Shown: positions 9,524 to 19,518 of the stretch, piece after piece
Position numbering within the stretch: the first letter of the stretch is position 1
Layout: each line of letters starts with the position of its first letter
Source of the DNA: Tous-C4FEB sp044356555
Lineage (GTDB): Bacteria > Verrucomicrobiota > Verrucomicrobiia > Opitutales > Opitutaceae
Direction of reading: 5' to 3'
NCBI GenBank assembly: GCA_044356555.1
Contig: JBIKWB010000023.1
Coordinates: forward strand, 1-64,000
Length of the DNA: 64,000 nucleotides
Made by a program: the position numbers and the translations under genes
Notes under the pieces: model-generated
The model's input: the letters and a program-made list of their open reading frames with translations, nothing else
What the model was told of the DNA's origin: nothing
Database searches by the model: none

Positions 9524-10267
9524 ATGTCCTCCGCTCTACTTAATCGCGCTCGAGTTGAATCCAGCATCGCTATCGCCAAAGAGGTCTTCCGGGCCTTTCA
9601 GGTGCAACTGCCCGGCTACGCTTATTGGACCACGTCCGACTGGGACCGGGCCGGGTCGGAATACGACGAGGTGCGCGACTGCATGCTCGGCTGGGATGTG
9701 ACCGATTTCGGCAGCCGGGATTACGAGAATATCGGGCGGACGCTATTCACGCTTCGCAATGGCAACATCCACGACTCTAGATACCCGAAGACCTACGCGG
9801 AGAAACTAATTCTTGATCCCGAAGGTCAGCGGGCGCCGGCGCATTTTCACCGCACCAAACGCGAGGACATCATAAACCGGGGTGGCGGAAATATACTCGT
9901 GCAGTTGACGTTGGTCACCGTTGACGACCAGCCGGGGAAGGGTCGTCTCGGCGTGCAAGTGGATGGTTGCCAGCGCGTGATCAACAGCGGGGAAACGGTG
10001 CGCCTGCGGCCGGGCGAGAGTCTCTGCATTCCAGCTCGAACGATTCATCAATTTTGGGGCGAAGAAGGAACCGGGATGCAGATCAATGGGGTCGGCTACA
10101 CCGTGAGCAGCGAGGTTTCGTCGGTCTGTGATGACCTCAAGGATAACTTCTTTTTCGGCGATCTCACGCGCTTCCCGGTGATTCTCGAGGACGCTCCACG
10201 GAAGCACTACCTCTGCAACGAGTATCCCAGAGCTGCTGGTTCGCCTGCCGGTTTGAAGGCAGTATGA
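9524..10267 (+). CDS. D-lyxose ketol-isomerase-like cupin
   Basis: 247 residues, close to the usual size of this family (about 225-230). The cupin core carries a metal-binding HxH followed by Lys-Arg-Glu (PAHFHRTKRED, residues 106-116) and a late His (CIPARTIHQFW, near residue 172). This is the pattern of the YdaE-type D-lyxose isomerases that interconvert D-lyxose and D-xylulose, or D-mannose and D-fructose. It is followed after 43 nt by an MFS transporter on the same strand and preceded by a LacI regulator, so it is most simply the isomerase of a small sugar-uptake operon. The true substrate is inferred from the family. Confidence 0.8.
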   Translation: MSSALLNRARVESSIAIAKEVFRAFQVQLPGYAYWTTSDWDRAGSEYDEVRDCMLGWDVTDFGSRDYENIGRTLFTLRNGNIHDSRYPKTYAEKLILDPEGQRAPAHFHRTKREDIINRGGGNILVQLTLVTVDDQPGKGRLGVQVDGCQRVINSGETVRLRPGESLCIPARTIHQFWGEEGTGMQINGVGYTVSSEVSSVCDDLKDNFFFGDLTRFPVILEDAPRKHYLCNEYPRAAGSPAGLKAV

Positions 10268-10310
10268 GCAGGTTTCGGAATTGGAATGTTGTCTCTTTCT
10301 CCGATTCGTC

Positions 10311-11582
<1,272 letters not shown>

Positions 11583-11675
11583 GGAACAGCGCAGGTGACA
11601 CCGCGATTTGCCTAAACGTCGGCCTCGGATTCTGATCAATTGTCCTTCGACACGGGCCGAGCCTGATACTGAAGC

Positions 11676-11713
11676 GAAAAAGCAGCCACGGCCTGCCTGC
11701 GTCAGCCCGTGGC
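11676..11713 (-). terminator. Rho-independent terminator of the DUF4143 gene
   Basis: Read on the minus strand, GCCACGG and CCGTGGC form a 7-bp GC-rich stem with a 15-nt loop, followed by TGC and a run of five T. It lies 19 nt past the stop codon at 11732. Confidence 0.65.
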
Positions 11714-11731
11714 CGGCTCCGCGCCTGACGG

Positions 11732-12934
11732 TTAAGCCCCAGCCAGCCACTCCCAGGCCGGAATGACCTCGACCGTTACACCGTCGAGCGACAATGCGTC
11801 CCGCTGATCGAGGGTGACGATCAGGCCCCGCCGCTTGCCGGGCAACGCGCACCCCTGACGCACCCCTTCCAATTCTCGCTCGCGGTTGAAGGGCGTCAGG
11901 TTCGCGCACACTTGGATGGCATAGTCGTCGGTGATAAAATCACATTCCCAAGAGTCTTTTTGGCCGGCGTAGCACGGCTGCAAGCCGCGTTGGCGAAGAG
12001 CGAGGAACACGGCGTTCTCGAGGCGGTGGCCTACGTCCGCGGTTAGGCTCGGCGAGTTCACGCGCCGGAGCGCGTTGTCGATGGCGTAGTATTTGTTCGG
12101 TGCCACGACCCGCTGCTTAAACGACGGACTGAATTTCGGCACGGCGAACAGGAGGTAGGCGTCCTGCAAAAATTCGATGTAGCGGGAGGTCTGGGCGACC
12201 GTGGGGATCGCGAGCGACTTCGTCAGTCTCTGGAACGACAGCGGCTGGCCGGTATTGGCGAGGAGAAACAAAATGAGGTTCATCACATGCCGCGCTTCCC
12301 GCAAATGATGGCGCTGGGCGATGTCGCGCTCCACGATGTCGCGCAGGAGTTGCTGGAGGATTTGCGGATCGCGCTCGCGCAGGTAGCCCGGAAATCCCCC
12401 GTGATCCAAATAAGCGGAGAGCGTAGCGGCGTTTCGTTCTCCCGCAGTGTAGGTCAGATATTCTGAATATGAAAAAGGAAAGATCTCGAATGACTGGTGC
12501 CGGCCGGTGAGCTTGGCGCCGATCTCACGGCCGAGCAGCGAGGCGTTGGAGCCGGTGACGCAGAGGGGGTGGCCGCGGTCCAAGAGGGAACGGACCAATC
12601 GCTGCCATCCGGGCAATTCTTGGATTTCGTCTAAAAAGACAGCCTGTTTCCCTGCTAGCTCTTGGATAACCTCCTGAAGTGCCGGAAAATCTTCCGGGCC
12701 CATCCCGTAGAGACGGGTATCCTCCACATTGACGTAGAGGGCGCCGGGGTGGGTGCGAAGGAGTTGGGCTTGCAAGACACTCTTCCCGCACCGGCGCACG
12801 CCGGTCAGAACCAAGGCGTGCTGGGTATTTCGGGTCGGGAGCCGGCGAGTGACTGATCTGGCGATTTCGGGACCGACGGCGACCGGCAGCCGCTGGTCCC
12901 TCAGGACCTCAATAAGTGTATTTCGTAATATCAC
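11732..12934 (-). CDS. AAA-type ATPase with DUF4143 domain
   Basis: 400 residues from a GTG at 12934. The N-terminal ATPase has Walker A GVRRCGKS (residues 45-52) and Walker B AVFLDEIQEL. The C-terminal half is a DUF4143 region with a PD-(D/E)XK-like end (RLENAVFLALRQRG ... WECDFITDD). The sequence also has the family-typical 'SYSEYL' and 'GGFPGYL' motifs. These proteins are widespread, often mobile, and of unsettled function; roles in defence or toxin-like activity have been suggested. No partner gene is adjacent. An AT-rich imperfect palindrome covers the GTG start, suggesting autorepression, and the gene has its own terminator, so it is an independent unit. Confidence 0.88.
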   Translation of the reverse strand: MILRNTLIEVLRDQRLPVAVGPEIARSVTRRLPTRNTQHALVLTGVRRCGKSVLQAQLLRTHPGALYVNVEDTRLYGMGPEDFPALQEVIQELAGKQAVFLDEIQELPGWQRLVRSLLDRGHPLCVTGSNASLLGREIGAKLTGRHQSFEIFPFSYSEYLTYTAGERNAATLSAYLDHGGFPGYLRERDPQILQQLLRDIVERDIAQRHHLREARHVMNLILFLLANTGQPLSFQRLTKSLAIPTVAQTSRYIEFLQDAYLLFAVPKFSPSFKQRVVAPNKYYAIDNALRRVNSPSLTADVGHRLENAVFLALRQRGLQPCYAGQKDSWECDFITDDYAIQVCANLTPFNRERELEGVRQGCALPGKRRGLIVTLDQRDALSLDGVTVEVIPAWEWLAGA

Positions 12935-12947
12935 ATTATTGTGGTAT
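12928..12947. promoter_or_regulatory. AT-rich imperfect palindrome over the DUF4143 GTG start
   Basis: ATATCACATTATTGTGGTAT reads nearly the same on both strands (ATA.CACA....TGTG.TAT) and spans the GTG start at 12932-12934. It stands out in an otherwise GC-rich window and could be an autoregulatory operator. Confidence 0.4.
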
Positions 12948-13205
12948 CATAATATACACCGATGGGTCAAGGCCCTTGATGCTTCAGCCATGGCTGCGCG
13001 GCCGTGTGATACCGACCAACGCCTTCGCGGGGCGATATACCTGATCCGCCTTCAAGAAAGAAAATCGGCTGCATGACCACAAGGCGGCCCGACCCGACAA
13101 CCATGCCACTATTTTGCGGTTCGAAGAGAACTGACGAAAGGAAGCTGGCCCGAGGTGAATCAACACGGCCGGGGTGTCGCGTTCCACCGCCCGATAAATG
13201 CTAGG

Positions 13206-14558
13206 TTAGGCGCTAAGCGGCCAGCCGGCGCGATAGTCACGGCGGAGGAAGGCGTTGGCCTCGGGGGCGTTGGTCACTCGCCCGGTGCTGCCGTCGTAAT
13301 CGATCTTCTTGCCGGCGCGGTAGGCCACCAAGGCGAGCGCCATTTGCTCGGTCATTGGGCCGTTGTAGTCGAAGTTGCACGTGGTCTTCAGGTCCCCTTT
13401 GCACGCGCGAATCCATTCGTCCTGGAAGCCGCCCATCGGTGGCGCAATCGCCTCCTTGGCAGGGGTGCGGTAGTAGGTCATGTCGGCGGCGTCGCCGATG
13501 GGAAAGAGCGTGCGTGACTCGAAGTCGGCGAGGAGGAGGCCCTTCGAGCCCTTGAACATGACGCCGTCTCTGATTTTGGAGAGATCGATCCAGGGCTTGG
13601 GAGAAGTCGGAAGTGCTCCGCCCTGATACCAGCTCACGCGGATCGCGGGGCGCCAACTGTTGGCCGGGTGCTCGAAGTGGGCCGTCAGTTCGACGGGAGT
13701 GACCTCGGGGTTGAATGGGTCGCCGGTGGCCTCGACCGATGTCGGGTATTCAGCGTCAATGGCGTTCCAGGCTAGGTCCATGGTGTGGCTGGCCATGTCG
13801 CCGACCTGTCCGTTGCCGAAGGCCCAATGCAAGTTCCACTCAAGACAATTCAACCCCGATACGCCGGAGAAATAGCCGGGGTTGTAGGGATGAAGCGCCG
13901 AAGGTCCGAGCCAGAGGTCCCAGTTTAGCGAACTGGGCGGAGTGCCCGCAGCAGGCAGATAACCGGGGCGGCGTTTCTGTCGGGTGCCCCACGCGAACAC
14001 GCCCTGCAACGTGCCGATGGAGCCGTCGCGAATGAGTTCGCGCACGCGGGAAAAGTTCGGCAACGCATGCCGTTGCGTGCCGAGTTGTGTCGCGAGCTTA
14101 TGCTTGTATTTCAGGTAGGTCGCGCGCACGAGCCGGCACTCCTCGACGGAAAGGGCGAGCGGCTTTTCCATGTAGACGTGCAGGCCGCGGTTCATAGCTG
14201 CGAGGGCGATCATGGCGTGCGTGTGGTCCGCCGTGCAGCAGACGATGGCGTCGAGGTCTTTTTGCTCGAGGCACTTTCTCCAGTCGGAGTAAACTTTGGC
14301 GCCGGGGAAGGCTTTCAGGGCGTCGGGGATGCGGAGTTCGTTGACGTCGCAGAGCGCGACGACGTTTTCGGTGGCGAGACCCTTGTAGAGGGCCTGGCCG
14401 CGGCCCCAGACACCAATGAGGGCGATATTCAACTTCTTGCTGGGTGTGTTCTGACCGAAGAGTGTCCCAGTGGGGAGAATGAGCAGTCCGGTGGTGGACG
14501 CGGCGGCAGACTTGAGAAAAAGTCGACGTTTGATGGGGTTATTCGGTTGGTGGTTCAT
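13206..14558 (-). CDS. Tat-exported Gfo/Idh/MocA-family oxidoreductase
   Basis: 450 residues from the ATG at 14558. It opens with a Tat leader (IKRRLFLKSAAASTTGLL), then a Rossmann fold (KLNIALIGVWGRGQA) and the family's EKPLALSVEE motif near residue 130 that contains the conserved EKP lysine. The C-terminal alpha/beta domain includes W-rich segments (NLHWAFGNGQVGDMASH). Exported Gfo/Idh proteins are common in Verrucomicrobia and are thought to oxidise or transform sugars using a bound nicotinamide cofactor. The next gene upstream is an exported sugar-isomerase-like TIM barrel, 71 nt away, and the two may be co-transcribed. Confidence 0.87.
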   Translation of the reverse strand: MNHQPNNPIKRRLFLKSAAASTTGLLILPTGTLFGQNTPSKKLNIALIGVWGRGQALYKGLATENVVALCDVNELRIPDALKAFPGAKVYSDWRKCLEQKDLDAIVCCTADHTHAMIALAAMNRGLHVYMEKPLALSVEECRLVRATYLKYKHKLATQLGTQRHALPNFSRVRELIRDGSIGTLQGVFAWGTRQKRRPGYLPAAGTPPSSLNWDLWLGPSALHPYNPGYFSGVSGLNCLEWNLHWAFGNGQVGDMASHTMDLAWNAIDAEYPTSVEATGDPFNPEVTPVELTAHFEHPANSWRPAIRVSWYQGGALPTSPKPWIDLSKIRDGVMFKGSKGLLLADFESRTLFPIGDAADMTYYRTPAKEAIAPPMGGFQDEWIRACKGDLKTTCNFDYNGPMTEQMALALVAYRAGKKIDYDGSTGRVTNAPEANAFLRRDYRAGWPLSA

Positions 14559-14629
14559 TTCTTGGTCGGATTCATGAGTGAGCAAAAGCGGCCCGTAGTG
14601 ATCTCACTGCTGGGCTTTACCCGGTGGAT

Positions 14630-15577
14630 TCATTTTTTTGGAGCGTTCGTCTGAGCCGGCACCGGGGATTTTGGCAGGAGAGGGAGCCGAGGCGTCGGCT
14701 TGGGACCGGCGGGTTGGCCGGAAAGTTGCGGCACGAGCCAGTCGAGGCCCTCGAGGTTGTCGCGCAGGCGCAGTTCCACGTCGTCGTTGGTGTGGCCGAT
14801 GATGCCGATAGGACCTCGATAGCCGGAGGCCGCAATGATCTTCATCATCGGCAGATCGAGTTCTCCCTGACCGACCGGCTGGATCTTCATGCCGCGTTTG
14901 TCGCCGTCGCGCGTCATGCCGTTGAGGTTCAGGCAGAGCAGATACGGCTTCATCGCGGCCATAGCCTGGGCAAAACGATCCACGTGGCTGTGGCCGTGGT
15001 GCTGGTTATACACGATACCGACGTGGGTCGCGCCGTGTTGCTGCCGGAGGTATTCGCACACCGCGACGAGGTTCTCGGGCTCGCCGCCCCAACCGCCGTG
15101 GTTGTAGAGGCCGAGTTGGCTGCCGAGCTTCCGCGTGCGCTCGACCAAAGGAAGCAGCTTTGTGGCGGCTTCCTTGACCTGCTGCTCGCGCGTCAACGTG
15201 CCGGCCGGGCTGGTGGCAAGGATCCAGATCTGCGGATTAAGTCGGTATTTCTCGAAGAGCCGGAAGGCTTCGTCATGCACGCTCCAGAAGGCGAAATATT
15301 CCAATCCGCGCTTTTTGTATTCGAGGATTTCTTGCTCAAATTGCGGCACATGTTCACCCCGCCAGTCGTAGGCGACTTTGGTGATGCAGAGTTGCCGGAC
15401 CATCTCGGCGCGTTCCGCTGGGCCGCGTTTAGACGAGTCGAATGGCACAATGCACCAGGCGACGATGTTCTTGCGCTCGAACAGCGACGGAGCTTCGGAC
15501 GCAGCGAGTGGGGCATGCAGAGACGCGATCAATGCGAGCCCCAGAAGGCATGATTGAGCGAGGGGGCATTTCTTCAT
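14630..15577 (-). CDS. Exported sugar phosphate isomerase/epimerase-like TIM barrel
   Basis: 315 residues from the ATG at 15577 with a clear signal peptide (SCLLGLALIASLHAPLAAS). The body resembles the AP-endonuclease-2/xylose-isomerase TIM-barrel family, with acidic and His residues at strand ends (YNHGGWGGEPENL, YNQHHGHSHVDRF, IGIIGHTNDD). The C-terminus is a Pro-rich tail. Periplasmic members of this family typically sit beside exported Gfo/Idh proteins, as here. Substrate unknown. The divergent XylR-type regulator starts 198 nt away and may control it. Confidence 0.8.
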   Translation of the reverse strand: MKKCPLAQSCLLGLALIASLHAPLAASEAPSLFERKNIVAWCIVPFDSSKRGPAERAEMVRQLCITKVAYDWRGEHVPQFEQEILEYKKRGLEYFAFWSVHDEAFRLFEKYRLNPQIWILATSPAGTLTREQQVKEAATKLLPLVERTRKLGSQLGLYNHGGWGGEPENLVAVCEYLRQQHGATHVGIVYNQHHGHSHVDRFAQAMAAMKPYLLCLNLNGMTRDGDKRGMKIQPVGQGELDLPMMKIIAASGYRGPIGIIGHTNDDVELRLRDNLEGLDWLVPQLSGQPAGPKPTPRLPLLPKSPVPAQTNAPKK

Positions 15578-15748
15578 GTGAGATTTTTTTGGGAAAAGCG
15601 GCTTGGTTCAAATCAACCTCGGCAAGAGTCACGGAGCTGGGAGCGTGTTAAAACTTCAGCGACGGGGCAGAACGTCATTCGGGCGACCGAAATCTAGTTG
15701 GTCGAACGCGGAGTATAGCACAAGGCGGGGCGCGCGGCATTGACACTG

Positions 15749-15777
15749 TGCGCAATAAAATTGACTTTTTGCGTAAT
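15749..15777 (+). promoter_or_regulatory. XylR-type direct-repeat operator, copy 1
   Basis: TGCGCAATAAAAT at the left and TGCGTAAT at the right, with the half-sites 21 nt apart. The second half-site overlaps the ATG of the XylR-like gene (15776). Matching sites with the same spacing lie at 27164-27192 and, on the other strand, at 25431-25459. Confidence 0.6.
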
Positions 15778-16954
15778 GCCGTCGGTCAAAAAACGAAACG
15801 AGCCGCCTCACGTCGCCCTCATCATCGAAACCTCGAAGATATACGGCCGCGAAATCCTACTTGGCATCGCACGGTATATGAGACTGCACGGGGCTTGGTC
15901 GATCTTCACGACGGAACGCGGACAGAACGACGAGGATCCGTCGTGGCTGGCGAACTGGGAGGGCGATGGCATCATTACCCGCAGTCTCGACATGAGGATT
16001 TGCCGCGCGGCTCGCGATCGTGGCATTCCCGTCGTCAGCCTTCGCCATCTCGTGGACAAACCGAGCTTGCCCACTCTCATGCCCGATCAGCAGTTGATCG
16101 CGAATCGGATCGCCGAACATTTTTTGGAACGCGGTATCCGCAATTTCGCCTATGTGGGGGTTCCGGGAAACAAGGGATGGGATCGCCGGCGACGGGAAGC
16201 CTTCCTTCATGCAATTTATGAGCGAGGGTGCACCAATGTCGCGATCCGGCCAACTCTGGCCGAGCCTGGGCTTGGCTGGGAGCAGGAGCAGGAGCAAATT
16301 GGACAATGGGTTCGAACGTTGCCGAAGCCGATTGGAATAATGGTCGCTCACGATACCCAGGGGATTCTCATTCTGGATGCCTGCCGTCGAGCCGGTGTCC
16401 ACGTGCCGGACGATGTCGCGGTGGTCAGTGTAGACAATGATTCTGTGCTGTGTGAGGTCGCGACTCCGCCGCTTTCCAGTCTCGACCAAAACGTTCAAAA
16501 ACTCGGTTTCGAGGCGGCCTCGCTGCTCGCCCGAATGATGGGCGGAGAAAAGGTCGCGAATGCGAACTACTTCATCGAACCCGGCCAAGTGATCGTGCGG
16601 CAATCCTCGGACGTAGTCGCCGTGGCGGATGCGGGCGTGGCCAAGGCGATCCGCTTCGTGCGGGAAAACGCATGCCGCGGTCTGAACGTCACTGAGGTCG
16701 CACGCGCCGCCGGCATGTCACGCCGGGCCTTGGAGAAGAAATTTGCGCACCTGCTCGGCCGCAGCCCATTGGAAGAGATTCAGGAAATCCGGTTTCGTCG
16801 CGTCCGACAGCTTCTGCTCGAAACCGACCTCCTGCTACCACAAATTGCGGAGCTCGCCGGCTTCGAATATCAGGAATACATGGTGCGATTTTTCAAGAAA
16901 CGCACCGGACTTTCTCCCGGACAGTATCGCCGGAAGAGGCGATTCGACACCTGA
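15776..16954 (+). CDS. XylR-type transcriptional regulator (LacI-like sensor plus AraC HTH)
   Basis: 392 residues from the ATG at 15776, chosen because PHVALIIETSKIYGREIL is the usual family N-terminus. Residues 10-280 form a periplasmic-binding-protein-like sugar sensor (VVSVDNDSVLCEVATPPLSSL). Residues 290-385 are an AraC-type double helix-turn-helix (LNVTEVARAAGMSRRALEKKF ... IAELAGFEYQEYMVRFFKKRTG). Proteins of this architecture, such as E. coli XylR, bind direct repeats about two helical turns apart and activate sugar operons. That is the geometry of the three repeats found here. The protein probably controls the 17-29.5 kb catabolic genes and itself. There is no Shine-Dalgarno before the start. 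Confidence 0.9.
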   Translation: MPSVKKRNEPPHVALIIETSKIYGREILLGIARYMRLHGAWSIFTTERGQNDEDPSWLANWEGDGIITRSLDMRICRAARDRGIPVVSLRHLVDKPSLPTLMPDQQLIANRIAEHFLERGIRNFAYVGVPGNKGWDRRRREAFLHAIYERGCTNVAIRPTLAEPGLGWEQEQEQIGQWVRTLPKPIGIMVAHDTQGILILDACRRAGVHVPDDVAVVSVDNDSVLCEVATPPLSSLDQNVQKLGFEAASLLARMMGGEKVANANYFIEPGQVIVRQSSDVVAVADAGVAKAIRFVRENACRGLNVTEVARAAGMSRRALEKKFAHLLGRSPLEEIQEIRFRRVRQLLLETDLLLPQIAELAGFEYQEYMVRFFKKRTGLSPGQYRRKRRFDT

Positions 16955-17087
16955 CCTGCAATCGTTGCGCTCGGCGCCCAGTTTCGGCAGCCAACCAGAG
17001 TAGCCCCATGCTCCAGCATAGTATGTTGCTGTTTGGCCTGTAGCGTTCGGGGCAACGGCATGGCGATACAACCCGTCGCCTCGGTGC

Positions 17088-17936
17088 TCAAGACATAGAC
17101 CAGCGTTCGCCACACTGTAGAACCGTGCAGGGCACCCGCGACTGCCGGCACGCGGCGGCGAACGTGTCGGGGGGAGCGGTGTTGAATTCGAACATTTCGA
17201 AATGGTGCGGTATCGCCATCGTCACGCCCAGCAGCTTGGCGAAGCACGCCGCCTCCCTGCCGTCGAGATTGCCCGCCACGCCGCGCTCCGGTGCGTGGCC
17301 ATTGATTGGGAGCAGGGCGATGTCGGGCTTGGCCGCAACGGCGCGGGCCACGACACCCTCGTGCCAAATGGTGTCACCGCTGTGATAGACGGTCCATCGA
17401 CCTAATTTGAGCACGTAACCTAGAAAGAGATGATGGCCCGAGGGGTCCTGATCCAATGTCGGATGCGCCGCCGGGAGCGCGCTCACGGTTATGCCGGGAA
17501 GCGCGACGGAATGACCGGCGTCAACCGGGATCAACTTCGCACTCGAGCCTTCGAGCAGGGCTTCGCCGCGCGCGCGAATGGCCGCCGGTAAAATGAGCGG
17601 GAGAGGGGTGGTGCGATTGGGTGCGGCGGCGATCGCACGCAGGGTTTCCGCGTCAAAATGATCCGTGTGGCCGTGCGTCGTGATCGCCAGATCGACGAAG
17701 CCCAGCTTCCGCGGATCAAGGCAGCGTCCGGTCATCCGCACATGCGGGGTGCGTGAGCTCTCGTATTTTGACGTCAGCGAGTCCGAGAGATACGGATCGA
17801 TGATGGTGTAGGTGCCGTTGCACTTGAAAAGAAAACCGCTCTGCCCAAGCCACCAAAGGGAGAAATCGTCTCGGGCGGGTTCGGCCGACATGATGTCAGC
17901 CAACAGTTCGTCGTCTTTTTGAAGCGGCGCGATCAT
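17088..17936 (-). CDS. UlaG-like metallo-beta-lactamase-fold hydrolase
   Basis: 282 residues. The zinc-binding motif THGHTDHF lies near residue 88, further ligands are in 'YHSGDT' (near 195) and 'PHHFEMF' (near 247), and the N-terminus WWLGQSGFLFKCNG is typical of the UlaG-like family. UlaG hydrolyses L-ascorbate-6-phosphate lactone; relatives act on other lactones or phosphodiesters. As last gene of the minus-strand sugar operon it may open a sugar-acid lactone made by one of the dehydrogenases upstream, but this is inference. Confidence 0.85.
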   Translation of the reverse strand: MIAPLQKDDELLADIMSAEPARDDFSLWWLGQSGFLFKCNGTYTIIDPYLSDSLTSKYESSRTPHVRMTGRCLDPRKLGFVDLAITTHGHTDHFDAETLRAIAAAPNRTTPLPLILPAAIRARGEALLEGSSAKLIPVDAGHSVALPGITVSALPAAHPTLDQDPSGHHLFLGYVLKLGRWTVYHSGDTIWHEGVVARAVAAKPDIALLPINGHAPERGVAGNLDGREAACFAKLLGVTMAIPHHFEMFEFNTAPPDTFAAACRQSRVPCTVLQCGERWSMS

Positions 17937-17979
17937 GCGGGCGGCCCGCCGAATGAGCCGTTGAAGATCGATGCGCGAA

Positions 17980-18930
17980 TCATGAAACCTCGCGCTTCGC
18001 GTGCGGCACGGCCAACGCGCGCAGGAGATTGTCGACGGCGGCGTCCATCGCGCGCTCCACGCTTTCCTGCGTGAATCCGCCTAAATGGGAGGTTGCGATG
18101 ACGCGGGAGTGGCGGGCCAGCGTGGTATCCTTTGGCGGCTCTTCGGCAAATACGTCGAGCCCGAGCCCCGCCACATGTCCGCTGTCGAGCCCGACGAGCA
18201 TCGCGGCGGGATCGATCAGATCGAAGCGCGCCGTGTTCACGACAAACACCCCGCGCCGGCTCGATGCCAGGGCGTCGCGATCGAGGATGGGCCGGCCGTC
18301 AGGAACGGGCGGGCAATGCAGGCTGATAACTTCGGCCTGGCGGAAGATTTCGTTGACCGGGCCAAAGCGGAAGAAATCCCCGGGCTGAAACTTACCCTCC
18401 GCCAGAGGATCAGACGCGAGGACTTTCATTCCGAGCGCGCCCGCGATGCTGGCGACGATTCTTCCGACACGGCCGCACCCAATCAGTCCTAGCGTGCGGC
18501 CCTCGAGTTCGATGCCCTGACGGCGAACCCACTGGTCGCGTTTTAGCGCCGCGTCGGTTTGGGAGAGATCGCGAACGAGCGCGAAGATGAGGGCGAAGGT
18601 AAGCTCGGCCACGCCCCGCGCATTGGCTCCCTCCGCACGCAAGACTGCGATGCCCCGCGAGGCGGCTGTTGCGGCGTCAATGTTGTCGGTGCCCGTCCCA
18701 TTTCGGCTGATGGCCCTGAGTTTGGACGCGGACGTCAGCACGCGGGCGGACACGGGCTCCACTCCTGCGATGTAACCCACGCAGCCCGGGATCGCGTCGA
18801 GCAACTCGGCCTCCGTGGGCTGGCGGCCCGGCGGGCCCAACGCGACCTCGTATCCCGCTGCGGCAAGACGGCGCAACGATGGATGGCCGTGTTGAGTGAC
18901 CGAGCGCGGCGTGACTAGAACCCGGTCCAT
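17980..18930 (-). CDS. D-isomer-specific 2-hydroxyacid dehydrogenase
   Basis: 316 residues. NAD-binding glycine motif GLIGCGRVGRIVA near residue 150. The catalytic Arg lies in NTARFDLID (usually NTARG..VD, so one Gly is replaced by Phe), the Glu in DVFAEEPP and the His in SHLGGFT. The family reduces 2-keto acids or oxidises 2-hydroxy acids (SerA and GhrB-like). It sits 2 nt from the cupin isomerase stop-start junction, so it is in the same operon, and may process a keto-acid intermediate. Confidence 0.88.
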   Translation of the reverse strand: MDRVLVTPRSVTQHGHPSLRRLAAAGYEVALGPPGRQPTEAELLDAIPGCVGYIAGVEPVSARVLTSASKLRAISRNGTGTDNIDAATAASRGIAVLRAEGANARGVAELTFALIFALVRDLSQTDAALKRDQWVRRQGIELEGRTLGLIGCGRVGRIVASIAGALGMKVLASDPLAEGKFQPGDFFRFGPVNEIFRQAEVISLHCPPVPDGRPILDRDALASSRRGVFVVNTARFDLIDPAAMLVGLDSGHVAGLGLDVFAEEPPKDTTLARHSRVIATSHLGGFTQESVERAMDAAVDNLLRALAVPHAKREVS

Positions 18931-18932
18931 GG

Positions 18933-19508
18933 CTATTCGACCACGGTGGCTCCGTTGCGACAGAAGGCTCGCCGCGGAAATCCCTCTTTTTCGATGTCGC
19001 CGTAATTGTGCCCGGCGTCTCCCGGATAAACGCAGAAACTGATCAGCGGCTCTCGGCCGGTGTTGATCGAGCGGTGGCCCCAGTAGGGCGGGACATAAAC
19101 CAGCCGGCCGGGCTCAAAGCGCTCATAGCGGCACTGGCCATCGGGCGTCTTCATCATCATCAGGCCCTCGCCGCGCAGGGCCAGGTAGATTTCGCCGGTG
19201 TTGAGGGCGGTGTGATAGTGGCCCTTGGTCATGAACCACTCTTCGCCCACCAATCCCGGGTGGAGTTTGCTGATGCAATACATCAGGTGGCCGTATTCAT
19301 GCGGCACCGGCGTTTCGAAGACTTCGTAGTGCGTCGGATTGCCGGCGGCAATCAGGGCGGCCAGCGCTTCGTGATCCCGGTAGTGGCCCTTCATGTCCCC
19401 GGCTCGCCGCACGAGATGCGACTTGGGATTATGCATGATCCCTTCGGCCAAGTTAAACGAGACGGCGAAAGGCTGGATAAATGTGGTGGCAGGTTTGATG
19501 AAATTCAT
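18933..19508 (-). CDS. Cupin-type glucose-6-phosphate isomerase-like protein
   Basis: 191 residues, the size of archaeal-type phosphoglucose isomerases. The cupin metal site reads GHYHTALNTGEIY (two His and a Glu, residues 94-106), with a later His in PPYWGHRSIN. Segment EYGHLMYCISKLHPGLVGEEWFMTKGH also fits this family (PF06560), which interconverts glucose-6-phosphate and fructose-6-phosphate. In this cluster with an FGGY kinase and a ketose/aldose-type isomerase, it may isomerise a different phosphorylated sugar. The gene is directly followed by the 2-hydroxyacid dehydrogenase. Confidence 0.87.
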   Translation of the reverse strand: MNFIKPATTFIQPFAVSFNLAEGIMHNPKSHLVRRAGDMKGHYRDHEALAALIAAGNPTHYEVFETPVPHEYGHLMYCISKLHPGLVGEEWFMTKGHYHTALNTGEIYLALRGEGLMMMKTPDGQCRYERFEPGRLVYVPPYWGHRSINTGREPLISFCVYPGDAGHNYGDIEKEGFPRRAFCRNGATVVE

Positions 19509-19518
19509 GGCGGACGTC

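Noticed and set aside
16955..17087. Short minus-strand frame between the XylR gene and the MBL-fold gene
   Set aside because: It overlaps the regulator's 3' end and has no recognisable protein features.
18933..19508. Cupin gene as an oxalate-decarboxylase or germin-like protein
   Set aside because: The spacing GHYHTAL-NTGEIY and the length fit the cupin phosphoglucose isomerase family better.
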